A stretch of DNA of 64,000 nt, taken from contig JAXGGA010002010.1 of NCBI GenBank assembly GCA_038373865.1, positions 1 through 64,000 of the forward strand, in the 5' to 3' direction. Made by a program: the position numbers and the translations under genes. Of this stretch, positions 47,168-57,930 are shown in pieces. A model generated the notes under the pieces. It was not told the DNA's origin, searched no databases, and saw only the letters and a program-made list of their open reading frames with translations. Every line of letters starts with the position of its first letter. The first letter of the stretch is position 1. The stretch comes from Uloborus plumipes. Lineage: Eukaryota > Arthropoda > Arachnida > Araneae > Uloboridae.

Positions 47168-48691
47168 TCTCTACTAATAATAAAGCTGAAGGTGGGTCTG
47201 TCTTTCCTTCTTTCTTTCTGTCTGTCTGTTACGCGCGTAGCGCCAAAACCGTTCGGTCGATTTTCATGACACTTGGCACAAAATTAGTTTGTAGCATGTA
47301 GTTTTGCACCTCGAAGCGATTTTTCGAAAATTCCATTTCGTTCTTTTTCTATTCGAATTCTTAGCGGAAATTCGATAAAATAGGGAAGAAATATTTCATA
47401 CACATTTTCAAGTCTTATGTCATTCGAAAGCTTGAAATTTTCTGCACAAAATGAAGTTTTTTCGAAGTTTCTACGATCATCAGGAGAGCTGTAACAATTG
47501 TTTTTAGAATCCCGGAATTCAAGGCTTACCTTCAGTAAAGCAAGCCAAACGATTCTAAAATGGTTAAGCTCGAGAATAAAATTTGTTTGAAAATAGAGAT
47601 GAAATGAATTATTTTATCAACGGAAATCAACTTTTCATGTTGTTACCATGGTTACGTGTTCATACTTATTTTTGTTTCGTTCTTTTTCCAGCGTTGCCAG
47701 ACGTAGTATTTTTGATACTACGGTAGTATTTTTTCGGCCCAAATAAGGAGCGTAGTATTTTTCTGGCAACCCTGTTTCCAATATACTAATGACTTAATTA
47801 AAAGATTTGGCGGATTTTTTTTTTTTTTCATTTTCATAGATTTCGCATTTCAGCAATATTGATTTTGGCAACGTTTGGAAACAGTAGTAGGCGCGTCTAT
47901 CGCCCATTTAGCGAGAAAGGGGTACCCAAAGCACAAAGATTAACCAAATATCGTATAAATTGCGACATTGCATCGTTCTTTTTAAAGTGTTTCATTTCGG
48001 AAAATGTATTGTTTTGTTTTTAAAGCTAGGAAAGGAAACTTTCTTCTTCTTTCAAATTTTGGTAAGATTTCTGTTGGTTTCTGTGAGCAACAAAATTGTT
48101 CTTATTTTCTCTTTTGGCTTATTTTTGTGCATCTACTCTTGGAGTTGCATTCGAATGTCCCAAGGGGATGTTTTACTCCTTTTATGAAGTAAATCAATCA
48201 GTGTTAATTTCAATGCAGACACAAGTGATATGAATTGGCGCAACCACTTGGCGATAGATCGCCAAGCCTTCGGTCGCCAAGTATTTGTCGCCAATTTGGC
48301 GATTTTTTTTTTAATTTTTGGGGGGGTTCAATTTGGCGCTATTGGCGATATTTTGCGAAAAATCCACTGAATGATGTTAAAATCGGCGATATTTAGGAGA
48401 TTAATCATTGTAAAACATTTTTTTGCATTGTTTCGTGGCAAACTAGGGATATAAATGTTTGAATTGTTATCTTGATCACTCCAAGCACTATTTTAGCACT
48501 TAAGTCATCTACTAAGAAATTTACATGTAAAAGGAAGTAGTGTGGGGTCCATACCAGATTTTTATATCATATACTTTGAAGAAATTATAGTTGAATTGTA
48601 ACTAAAATAGAGCATTTTTCTGCTATATCAATTATTTTACAAATGAACTTTTAATTTTATAACACGAGCAAAGCCGTGCGGGTACCGCTAG
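47168..48691 (+). mobile_element. Non-autonomous Helitron, both ends present
   Basis: The 1524-bp element begins TCTCTACTAATAATAAAG after an A and ends GGGTACCGCTAG before a T, the A|TC...CTAG|T pattern of Helitrons. A GC-rich inverted segment (GCAAAGCCGTGCGGG) lies near the 3' end. A TCTGTCTGTCTG tract and GTTACGCGCGTAGCGCCAAA follow the 5' end. The last 200 bases match window positions 1-197, and the first 270 match the inverse of 54490-54761. No Rep/helicase frame is present. A block near 48236-48365 repeats TTGGCGAT-like words. Confidence 0.85.
47689..47774. mobile_element. 86-bp MITE with CAG(C/G)GTTGCCAGA ends
   Basis: The left end CAGCGTTGCCAGACGTAG and the right end TTCTGGCAACCCTG are inverse to each other. 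GTAGTATTTTT recurs three times inside. The ends match those of the hAT-like element at 29903-31239, so this may be an internally deleted relative. I found no clear 8-bp duplication. It lies inside the Helitron. Confidence 0.5.
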
Positions 48692-49042
48692 TAATTTAAT
48701 AAGTTCCTATTTTGAAATACAAATTCTGTTCTTTTTTTTTTTTTTGACTGTCATCTACTTGAAGCAGTGTTAGAATAACTTACACCTCTCTTGTTGTAAC
48801 TACAATTGCACGCATTTAATATTTGATAATCATATAGTGTTTTATCATGTTGATACATGAACCAGTCATCGCCTTGTATTATGCGATGTATGTTGCATTC
48901 GCTTATAGTTTTCCTACTCTACTAAAGAGGAGCATGTAAATAATGAATCGAATGTCTTAGTTGCAGTCATTTAGGTTATTTGTAATCCTGAATTCCTGTT
49001 TTCATCCATCCTAAAACTCAGGAAAACGCCTAAAGTATCATG
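48692..49042. other. Non-coding spacer
   Basis: AT-rich, nothing recognisable. Confidence 0.55.
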
Positions 49043-49322
49043 CAATACACCACCAACTCGTTTATTCTATCCATGGACTGAAGTCTCGTGCTTTTTGGCA
49101 TTAGTCAGCATGGAATAGGAATTAAACGAGCTGGAGGCAAAAATCCTCTTACAGAGCCAAGAGAGCTAAAAATCCTGGCAGCTAATGTGAAATTAGAACA
49201 CCAGCGAGCGACCGCACTGGGTATGGTCCAACTCGATAGATTTGTCCTATTCCATGCTGACGGGTGCCAAAAAGCACGAAACTGCAGTCCATGGATGGAA
49301 TAAACGAGTTGGTGGTGTATTG
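49043..49322. repeat. 280-bp hairpin with 78-bp arms
   Basis: The arms 49043-49120 and 49245-49322 pair collinearly with a few mismatches (outer ends CAATACACCACCAACTCG and its inverse) around a 124-base loop. Part of the arm wording (AAACGAGCTGGAGG) recurs inside the loop. No target duplication is clear. It may be a foldback MITE. Confidence 0.8.
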
Positions 49323-49817
49323 TATGTTTCTGCCTGGCTTAGGTGCGGTTACTTACTGCTTTATCCTAAAGTATCGTTTAGTTATCCAAAATTAAGAAAC
49401 AATAATTATAACCAGAAATATTTTAAACGCCTCTCCAAGCTTATTTTACACATTGAAAGGGGAAAATAAGCAAAACATTTAGCCAGTCATATTGCCAGAG
49501 TTCGTATTTTGCACGAAAATCTAGGCGGAAAATAGGAGGAATAGAAATAGAAATTGGAATTTCTGAAAACATTGTACTTGGATGTTTTGCAAGCAAAGAC
49601 TGAGCTCTCCTCAGTTACAGCATTTTTCTTGAATACTAGCTGAGATGTTCTCTACTATTTGCTGCAATTCTGCCTTAGGCATCATTTAGTAGCTTTATAC
49701 TTCAATGTCTTGTTATTTTTTTAAATACAATGTCATACACATTCTAAATTTAAAAATAAACGTATCTTTTCTGTTTGGCTTTCCTTCATTTCGTCCTTAG
49801 AAAACTGATATTATTAA

Positions 49818-49851
<34 letters not shown>

Positions 49852-50641
49852 GTCGTTATTGTTATTATTATTTTTGTTGTTGTTATTGTTATTAATTTTG
49901 TTATTATTTTTGTTGTTATAGTTATTACTATTATTGTTATTATTATCGTTATTATTGTTATTATTATTGTTGTTCTTGCTGTTTTGTTGTTATTGTTCAC
50001 CATCACGGTATCTACTGCCTTCGTATATTTCAATCCTCCGTAATGAATTTTCCTCCTCTAAAAAATATCAAGGAGTGTTTTGAAAGAAACAGCAAAAGAA
50101 GACAAACAAAAACAAAAAACCTCGCAATATCGCTGATTATTACAATTTATTTAAAATGAATTATTACCCTGGTTTAAAGCTGTCCTCCCATGTTTAAGTA
50201 GCTTTCAAAATATTTGTTCCCGCTTAAAAAAAAATTAGGTGATCCACAATAACTACTATCGGAAATAATATTTTGATACCAAACCAAATTTATTAAACTT
50301 TCACACGGAACTACTCTGTGGCCTTTAAATCATATTTATTACCGCAGTACCAGTCACGGAAATTTTCTACTTTAACAGTAAACGTACCGGTGGTTTTGAC
50401 AACGTGGATTTTTATTGACCATAAATACATTTCGTGATCACATGGCAATTTGCCGTATCAAGTGTGAAAATAACGAGTGTTCCAAAATGGCTACTTATCA
50501 GTAAGTTCGGATTTCCCCCCTCGTTTTATTAATTGGATGAAATACTCGTAGAGGCATTAACATTATTTAATATATGTATTTTTTTGTATTTAAAAGTATA
50601 ATTATGTTTTAATAGAGTCAGATACAAAACTGTCATTCAAT
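49323..50641. other. Non-coding stretch with a large microsatellite
   Basis: The notable feature is an ATT/GTT/TTG triplet microsatellite at about 49810-49990. Other sequence is AT-rich and unremarkable. Confidence 0.6.
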
Positions 50642-50645
50642 ATGT

Positions 50646-52080
50646 GGGTGATTCTACAAAAATGGGCAAATTTGTGTTCCATACTGATTGCTCTTTTTGT
50701 TTTTAATTTAATAAAAAACTATTTTGGGAATATTTTTATGCGTTTTTTGTTCTATAATTTTCGTTATCAACAATGTCAATATTTAATTATTATTCATTAA
50801 AAAAAGGATATTAGATTGAAATGTCATCCACATGCCCTGTCCCATAGGTGCAATTTTCACAATCAATGGAATATAGATTTAAAAAAAAATAAGTAATTTT
50901 TTTCTCAAGAGTTTTTTATTTATAAATATGAATGTGTGCAAGATGTAAATCACAAAAAAAGCAAAATAATATGAAAATAATATCTCTAAAAGTTAATCTA
51001 AACTTTGTCCCAGCGATTATCAGTTATCCACATGTCTAAAAAGTATAAATATTTTTCTCTGAAATGTTTTATTTCAAAATCTGGCAACATATCTTAAAAT
51101 AAAGCATGGAACTTTGTTATTCCTGGATGAGGATTAATTTTGCTGTTCTGCAATTACTTTTTGATAAAAAGCAAACTAAACTCAACTTTCAAGGCAAGTG
51201 TTTTTTATCTTTGTCATTAACATGCCCCACAGAATGAATGTAAAATGTACATGTAAATAAATTTTGATAATGAATAAGCCTAAGGCTTACATTTGTGGGT
51301 TCTAATTCGAAGTGAAGCCGAAAAATATTCAGATATGACTTTTTGAGATCACAATAACTTGTGTTTTGTCTTTCACATGCCCTTTTTCTATTGTCATTCA
51401 CATGCCCGATATAAGACACGTGGATGAATCAAAAGCCAAACTATGACAGTACAATATTTAAAAATTATGTCTAACAGTTTACTGGTTAAAAAATTTCATT
51501 AATATACCTATTATGTTTGTGTTATTCATATACTTACTGTATTATATTCACATACCCATTGTGTCATCCATATGTCCTTTTTATCATTCACAAATGCCTT
51601 CAAAATATAAAAATCCAAAAATACAATAAAATACAAACATTTAAGCTCTGCTGATATTCTATTTTAATTATGGCAGGGATTCAAGTGAAACAGGCAATTG
51701 CAAATTACAATCGCTACTGGAAATGAATTACATTAGAACGTTTCTTGATAAAAACATCATGACGTCAGCGTGACGTTTGCCTATGAAAAACGAGTTAGAT
51801 AAAACGTCACAGCCTACTTGGCGAATAAGAGGAGATCGCTGAGTGCTTGTGAGCTCTTATTGGCTCCACCCGTAGTGACGTCATGCCAAGTTAAGTTGAA
51901 GATAATGTAATTCACTTCCAGTAGCGATTGCAATTCGAAGCGATCGCAGTGCTGTTTCACTTGAATCCCTGCCTAAGTAACTTATCAAGTGCTTTGCTGA
52001 TTTTTTTTCAGATTTTTAATTTTAAATTAATTTTTTGAAATCTACATGTTAGAAATATTCCCGTATTTGTAGAATGACCC
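50646..52080. mobile_element. GGGT(G/C)ATTCTACAAA-ended element with ATGT duplication
   Basis: The left end GGGTGATTCTACAAAAA and the inverse of the right end, GGGTCATTCTACAAATA, agree at nearly all positions. ATGT lies on both sides (50642-50645 and 52081-52084). A TGTCATYCACATGCCC-like phrase recurs about eight times inside (for example near 50823, 51020, 51214, 51370, 51391, 51541, 51561 and 51580), always in the same orientation. The 4-bp duplication and GGGT ends match the element at 33455-34731. There is no transposase frame, and a younger MITE sits at 51672-51973. Confidence 0.7.
51672..51973. mobile_element. 302-bp MITE with GGCAGGGATTCAAGTGAAAC ends
   Basis: The outer 22 bases form a perfect inverted repeat. 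After a gap, a second inverted block (CAATCGCTACTGGAA, then GAATTACATTA) continues the symmetry. I found no clean target duplication. It is non-coding and nested in the ATGT-flanked element. Confidence 0.8.
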
Positions 52081-52084
52081 ATGT

Positions 52085-53183
52085 ATAAATATTCTAAATA
52101 ATATAATAAATATAATTAGGTTTTTTAATACGCTTTTATTAGTTTCACATGTGGGTTTGTTTGTTTGTATGTATGTGTGTAACTCTGAATAAAAGATAAA
52201 ATTCACGTTCGTTACAAACATAAAAATAATATATTTTGTACTATTGTTAATACTAAAGGCTAAACTATATTATTATATGTTGATGTATTATAAGTACATG
52301 TAAACTTAGCGGATATTCAATAGTTTTGAAAATCAGAGGGAAATCAGTTAGAGATTCATGAAATATAGTTTAACCTTCAGTATTAATGATAGTACAGAGC
52401 ATATTACTTTTGTATTTGTCAAGAACGTGACTTTTATATTTTAAAAATTTCTCAGAACGATTTCAGACTTCGAGCTAAGTGAAGTTTAAGCATATTTTAA
52501 TTAACTGTAAAAGCATATTTTTTAGTATTTTTAAACTATAATTTAAATTATTTTGAAAGGATGTGTATTAAATTTCTTACAATTAAAGTCTAGGAGGTTA
52601 AGGAGATGGCTAGACGTTGTCCTATAGGACCTGCAAGGGTCCTCAATCAGAAAACAAAACAGCCAAAATCATTTATTTTTGTAGATAACTGATTTTGACC
52701 TTAGAAGAGGATTGTGAAGCAGCCTTTAAGCATTCCGGGTTGTACTGCCAAATAGGAGAAGAGACCTTAAATGTTAGATTCTAGCAAAATTATTTTAAGA
52801 GAGGGGTAAAAGCAGACATGGGTAATGAGGAATAACCAATTTTTGAAAATTATAATAAAAAAAAAATCTTGTCACAGTGCAGATTACACTCTCTACATTT
52901 TTTTAAAAACTTGCATACAACTAAAGGGGCCACTGGAAAACAAAAAACAACAACAAAAGAAACGGCTGAAGTCCTATCCTAGAATTAAAAAAAAAATAGC
53001 AGTTTACAGTTACTTACAATTTCTCAAAAAATTCTTTGAAGAGACACAACCTTGTAAACCCCCCCCCCCCTCCCTCCCCCAGCAAAAAAAAAAAAAAAAA
53101 TCCCGTTTATTTTTTTCATGCTTGCTCGGCGTTATATTTTTCACACCTAAATGGTATCTGAGATGATTTTGTGGGACATCCCT
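52085..53183. other. AT-rich non-coding stretch
   Basis: No gene is evident. A 113-codon frame at 52825-53166 is lysine-rich low-complexity sequence over A runs and is not credible. A C run sits near 53059-53070. Confidence 0.55.
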
Positions 53184-53319
53184 AGCAGCACAATCTCATC
53201 GGCAGATGATCGGCCATTCATCGAAACCCGATGAAATTCTCATCGGCCGATGATCGGATTTCGATGAGTTCTCATCGGGAATTGCTCCAATATGTCTCAT
53301 CGGCCAAACAGAATCCGAG

Positions 53320-53672
53320 CAGCAAAATCCGATGAGTTTACGATGAGATTTGGAGCAATTTACGAGCAGTGCAGTCCCGTGCCGATGAATTTAGGATCAA
53401 TTTTGGATGAAAATACGATGTGATTTAGATCAATACAGGAGCAGTGCTGTTCCGTGACGATGAATGTAGGATGAAAAAAAGATATGATTTAGATCAATAT
53501 ACGAGCAGTCTAGCTCGTGGCGATGACTTAAGGATCAATTTTGGATAAAAATACGATGAGAGTTGGATCAATATACGAGCAGTGTAGTTCCGTGGCGATA
53601 AATTTTGGATCAAAATACGATGAGAGTTGGATCAATATACGCGTAGTTTAGTTCCGTGGCGAGAAATTTTGG
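53320..53672. repeat. Tandem repeat with 62-75-bp units, about five copies
   Basis: Units carry, in order, CGATGAATTTAGGATCAA, TACGATGAGA, GATCAATATACGAGCAGT and GTTCCGTGG. Unit length varies between about 62 and 75 bases because of internal deletions. Confidence 0.8.
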
Positions 53673-53674
53673 AG

Positions 53675-53780
53675 CCTTTTCTTTATTTCCCCCAACCAGG
53701 TGCAACTGGCCAACTCCAGCATCGAACCCGGACTATCGGCGCGGAAAGCCAACGCTCTACCACCACGCCACCAAGTCTAC
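53675..53780 (-). repeat. tRNA-Gly-like SINE unit inside the TCATCGG element
   Basis: The minus strand reads TGGCGTGGTGGTAGAGCG (A-box-like) and GGGTTCGATGC (B-box-like). Between them is a closed 5-bp anticodon stem (TTGGC/GCCGA) with the loop TTTCCGC, so the formal anticodon is TCC. The T stem is poor and the acceptor arm does not pair. A short tail with AATAAA follows. A degenerate tRNA-derived SINE is the best reading; a working tRNA gene is unlikely. Confidence 0.5.
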
Positions 53781-53831
53781 GATTAATGTGACCAACACTG
53801 CATATTTAATAAAAATTTGAGATTGGGAGAA

Positions 53832-54190
53832 TTTTCATCAGAAAATTTGATCATTACGACCTCTTTCCGATGAAATCTGTAGCTTGGCTTATTTTCATCG
53901 GGAAATTTGATTGGAAGTATATAGTTTTCCGATGAAACATAGCTCGGTTAATTTTCATCGGGAAATTTGATCGGAAGGATATCGTTTTTCGATGGAATAT
54001 AGCTCGGCTAATTTTCATCGGGAAACTTGATCGGAAGGATACCGTTTTCCGATGAGATATAGCTCGGCTAATTTTCATCGGGAAACTTGATCGGAAGGAT
54101 ATCGTTTTCCGATGAAATATAGCTCGGCTAATTTTCATCGGGAAAATTGATCGGAAGGATATCGCTTTCCGATGAAAAGTAGCTCATCGA
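53832..54190. repeat. 60-bp tandem repeat, about six copies
   Basis: TTTTCATCGGGAAA recurs every 60 bases at 53891, 53951, 54011, 54071 and 54131, with a degenerate first copy at 53832. Each unit also has GATCGGAAGGATATCG and TTTTCCGATGAAATATAGC. Copies are close to identical, so the array is young. Confidence 0.93.
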
Positions 54191-54489
54191 AAACCGTGCT
54201 CGGATACTGATCGGAACGATGTCATCGTGCGTTACGGGATCAGTTTACGAGGAGTTAGTTTATCGGCCGAGCAAAATCCGATGAGTTGATGCTACTTGGA
54301 ATACTTATACGTTTTTTAAATTATTTTCTGTTGCACTTTATACTTCCGGTGAACTAAAAAAAAAAAAAGAGGAACAAAATCCGGAACCGGAAGAAATTAA
54401 TATTACCCCTTCTCCTTTTATAGAGTAAGCAGCCTCTCCCCAGGACACCTTTGCCCGCTCGTGCCGTTTCAACCTGAAACTTTGCTGAC

Positions 54490-54761
54490 ATCATTTTTAG
54501 CAGAAAATTTCAAACTTTCGAATGACATAAGAATTGAAAATGTGTATGAAATATTTCTTCCCTATTTTATCGAACTTTCGCTTAGAATTAGAATAGAAAA
54601 AGAACGAAATAGAAATTTCGAAAAATCGCTTCGTAGTGCATAACCTCATGCTGCAAACTAATTTTGTGCCAAATTTCATAAAAATCGACCGAACGGTTTT
54701 GGCGTTACGCGCGTAACAGACAGACAGAGAGACTCACCTTCAGCTTTATTATTAGTAGAGA
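54490..54761 (-). mobile_element. Helitron 5' part (minus strand)
   Basis: On the minus strand the block begins TCTCTACTAATAATAAAGC at 54761, after an A, and stays similar for about 270 bases to the 5' part of the Helitron at 47168, including GTTACGCGCGTAACGCCAAA. Upstream (about 54428-54490) and just beyond the terminus (54787-54850) lies the same phrase, AGCAGCCTCTCCCCAGGACA-like, in direct repeat. This suggests tandem or nested Helitron copies. Confidence 0.75.
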
Positions 54762-54881
54762 TAGAGATAGAGATGGGGAAAGAGCGCAGCTTCTCCCCGG
54801 GACACCCTTGCCCGCTCGTTCCTTTTCAACCTGAAACTCTGCCGCTTTCACGTGAATTTCAAACTGACTTTTGAACCTTAA

Positions 54882-55389
54882 CCCTTCACTGCACGGTGTG
54901 CCAGATCTGGCACAAACCAAATAAACCCTCATATATTCCTATGATTTTTAAATGCAGTTAAACTGAGCTTTGTGCCCCTTCTGGAACATTGCTATAACAG
55001 TTTAGTGTGATTTTTATGCACTAGTTAGTTGCACTAGTCTAGGTATTACAGTTCTTGCTTTTGAAAAATAAAGTGTCTGCATTTCCATTAGAAGTGTGCT
55101 TAGTCATTATTTCATTATTTCCTTTGTTCTAAAAATGTTTAAATACACTTAGTGGAAAGTTTGTTTATACCACTTATGGCACAAAACACATTGTAGATTA
55201 TTACACTTATCGGTATGCAAAGCATATGCTATGTGCTTAGTGCCATATATAGAACAAACAATTAAAACATCATTTTTGGTGCACATTTTTAAGATTAATT
55301 TTTTTCTTCATTTTTCCTAAACTCAGGGCTATTTAAAAGGTAACAAATGATTTTTTTCATGAAAATATAAAAAATCGTGCAGTGAAGGG
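54882..55389. mobile_element. piggyBac-like MITE with TTAA duplication
   Basis: The 508-bp element has 14-bp perfect inverted ends, CCCTTCACTGCACG, and TTAA on each side (54878-54881 and 55390-55393). TTAA duplications and CCC-starting ends fit piggyBac; Kolobok also uses TTAA. GTGCCAGATCTGGCAC is a palindrome just inside the left end. No transposase is present. Confidence 0.85.
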
Positions 55390-55393
55390 TTAA

Positions 55394-56289
55394 ATTTGTT
55401 AACATAACGCTCTAATATAAGCGTTTAAAACTTTTTCATGATTCCAATTATTCAGAAACTCTGACAGAATATTTCCTTAACATTTCAGTCTTTCGTTAAC
55501 CCGGTCCCTGCTAATATTTGGTCTTAAATGAACACATCTATTCAAACAGTTTTCTTTCTTTTTTCCCCCGGACTCTAAAATAAATTCTACAGGGAGAAAA
55601 ATGATAATATTGCGTTTTCTCTCTCCTTCAAACCCAAATGTTGAAAAATGGTTTCGGATGCATGCACGGGTGCTAAAAGGGATGGAATAAAGAGAACAAG
55701 CAGGGACAAAGCTTAAAACTAAAGCGAATAAAATATTTAAAGCACCCTCGTGCATGCGTGCAAGTAGAAATTCGTCTCCAGCCCCGAAACAGATAAGTAA
55801 ACAAACAACCAAAAAGGCCTGCCCCGATGCCAGTCACGTTTTATTAATTTCCACACCGTTCGGACAAACAGATCTGGCGAATTGTTTTCCATAAATCACG
55901 TGATCCATTATTAAAGGGCTCTTGTATTTGCTCTTCGTTTCTGCGGTGTATACGCGGAAAAATCTTTTCATGTCGGGTTAGAACGCACTTATTCATAATC
56001 CCGCGTCGATTCGCGTGCCTGGCTTTACTAAAGGCCGAACCGCTCGGCACCCTGTCGACGTGCGCGGATTTAAATTCGACATCAAGGGGGCCCTTGGGGG
56101 TTGCAGAGAAATGGACCTGGCGATGTTACTTCATCGAATTGTCTGCTTAGCATAAGTTTTGAGGTGGAGGAAGCAATCTATTTGTCAACGAAATGAACGA
56201 TATGTGTTTTTCTCTGAGAGCGTTTTAAGTAGCGGAACGATATAATTTTTTGAGGGGACTAAGAAAAGAACTGTAGATTCCCCACAAAT
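55394..56289. other. Non-coding stretch with a GC-richer island
   Basis: A block at about 55800-56110 is clearly less AT-biased and of high complexity, with short open frames but no recognisable product. The rest is AT-rich. Confidence 0.4.
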
Positions 56290-56539
56290 CAGTAGCACAC
56301 CCACAGGGGAGCCACGGGGCTTCAGCCCCTCCCAGAAAAATGAAGATGAACCCCTTTGATAAAACCTAACTACTTGAAATGCGTTTTTTGAACTTAATTT
56401 TTGAAAATTTGCCGAGAGATAACCTCCATCCTCCTTCTCAATTTAACCAAAAATGAGTACATTTTTTTTCTCTAGGACTTCAAATTCGAAAACTTTCCAA
56501 AGGAAAGTCCCTTGGGAAACAATTCTAGATTCGCCACTG
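56290..56539. mobile_element. hAT-like MITE with CAGT(A/G)GC ends
   Basis: The left end CAGTAGCACACCCACAGG and the inverse of the right end, CAGTGGCGAATCTAG, share the hAT-type CAGTRGCR start. The interior resembles the decayed repeat near 36585-37160. No matching 8-bp duplication was found. Confidence 0.45.
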
Positions 56540-57189
56540 CTTCAATAACAAATGCTGACTTTAATGAAAAAGTTTCTAGATTAAGACATAAATCAAATAA
56601 CAAAACTTTCCCATTAATGTAAATAGTACATATTGAGTACATTCTAGACCAGTACCAGTGTTGGCGATATTGTCGAAATTCCAGTGCAGCCCCATGTAAA
56701 AGAATTACCAATATTTCTATCGTCAATCTCTGTAAAAACTATCTTTCCTGCCACGATCTGCAACTGACTAGGTTTTGAAATTAGTCAAAATGTTTTTTGC
56801 TTCAGTTAAGGCGCTTTGACTTTCGTGTTGTATTTTTGTTGCTTTTAGAAATTGTATTTTGTTATTGTTATTGAAACTTCAAATTTCTGATGCAAAAAAA
56901 AAATATTAAGTTCGAAATTGATCTTCCTGTGTCTTCCAGGGCTGAGGAATCGAGGGAAAATGACTGACCCCAAATTCTAAAATTTTAAAGCCTCCGACTC
57001 TGACTGTACGACTCCGACTCCCACTCCATTTCTCCAGCCATGGCAGAGCTATAGACTCCGATTGGAAATGTCAGACTCCGACTGCTGAAATTTTAATCGT
57101 CCGACAACTTTACCCCAAATCGATTCTTCTCCGATCCTCTAGCTCTGATATTTATCACACTTGAAAGCAAGCATGTTATTTCAAGTTTT
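56540..57189. other. Non-coding spacer
   Basis: Nothing gene-like. CCGACTCCGACT-type short repeats occur at about 56990-57085. Confidence 0.5.
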
Positions 57190-57345
57190 TTCAGGGATGT
57201 TACAGGGTTGCTTACACAATGCAATTTCATCGGAAAACAACAAAAACCACGCTCACTCATTTGTAAATACATTGATTTTTCAAATCGGGGGGGGGGATCA
57301 ATTAGCACCCCCTGACTCCCCCCCCCCAAATGACGGGCCCGCTTA
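57190..57345 (-). mobile_element. Decayed hAT MITE copy
   Basis: Read on the minus strand, GCGGGCCCGTCATTT, a G/C-run segment, AATCAATGTATTTACA and GCGTGGTTTTTG follow in the same order as in the MITE at 16107-16285. The ends are mutated and no duplication is seen. Confidence 0.5.
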
Positions 57346-57599
57346 AAAGATGTAGAAAAGAACCAAAAATTTGACTTTGAATAACACTGCCTTTACTACA
57401 GATTTTGTCTTCTCGTGTGCAGTTTTCATTGGTGCACTCTCGTGAATAGAATAGCTTTAACTGTGCAAATTCAACCTGAACTCATTCGAATGCCCTGAGC
57501 CTTATGATTTACATTTGCGTTTTTATACTTTTAATTTGCTAAGTAGTGCACTAACAAAGTTAACTGCGACAAGTAACGGCAGTAGAAGAAAAAAACATC

Positions 57600-57930
57600 A
57601 ACATGCAGACTATATTAACAGAGGGAAAAACGAGGGAAAACAAAGACATATTTTATTTCCATTTATCTCCCTCGCACTGTATTATGTATAGCAGCTTCGT
57701 GAAGAAACGACATCTTCGTGGTGTTTTCATTCGAAAAAGCGCGGGTAATATCGCCTGCTGGTGCCAAACGACACGAATAATTAATGAGAAAACTCACTTC
57801 ACTTCATTTTCAGGCGTGATTAACGATCGCAGAGCCTGCGAAATGAATACGATGGAGAAAAAAATGTTGCCTTTTATTGATAGCGTTATTTCACGCCTGA
57901 AATGCACTTACATTTTGGGAGTAACATAGT
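57600..57930. other. GC-richer block with a spaced 10-bp inverted repeat
   Basis: The block has a 108-codon plus-strand frame (57603-57929) with no recognised domain. TCAGGCGTGA at 57810-57819 and its inverse TCACGCCTGA at 57891-57900 lie 71 bases apart, and TAATTAATGA occurs at 57778-57787. A regulatory element is as plausible as an exon. Confidence 0.3.

Larger units (their letters stand above)
53184..54296. mobile_element. Composite TCATCGG-phrase element with related inverted ends
   Basis: The left end AGCAGCACAATCTCATCGG and the inverse of the right end, AGTAGCATCAACTCATCGG, are similar, and both lead into CGGCCGAT- and CCGATGA-rich sequence. In between lie two tandem arrays separated by a tRNA-like module, each listed on its own. 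TCATCGG or its inverse CCGATGA occurs dozens of times. No protein is encoded; the minus-strand frame at 53854-54138 merely reads through the 60-bp array. I do not recognise the family, and I see no clear target duplication. Confidence 0.55.

Noticed and set aside
49797..50033. 78-codon Thr/Ile-rich minus-strand frame
   Set aside because: It is the translation of an ATT/GTT microsatellite.
52825..53166. 113-codon lysine-rich plus-strand frame
   Set aside because: It crosses A and C homopolymers and has low-complexity composition with no domain.
53709..53780. Functional tRNA-Gly(TCC) gene
   Set aside because: The anticodon stem closes, but the acceptor arm does not pair and the T stem has mismatches.
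53854..54138. Minus-strand frame of 94 codons with four to five repeats of a 20-residue unit
   Set aside because: The 60-bp tandem array is a multiple of three, so one open unit keeps the frame open. It has no start context or domain.
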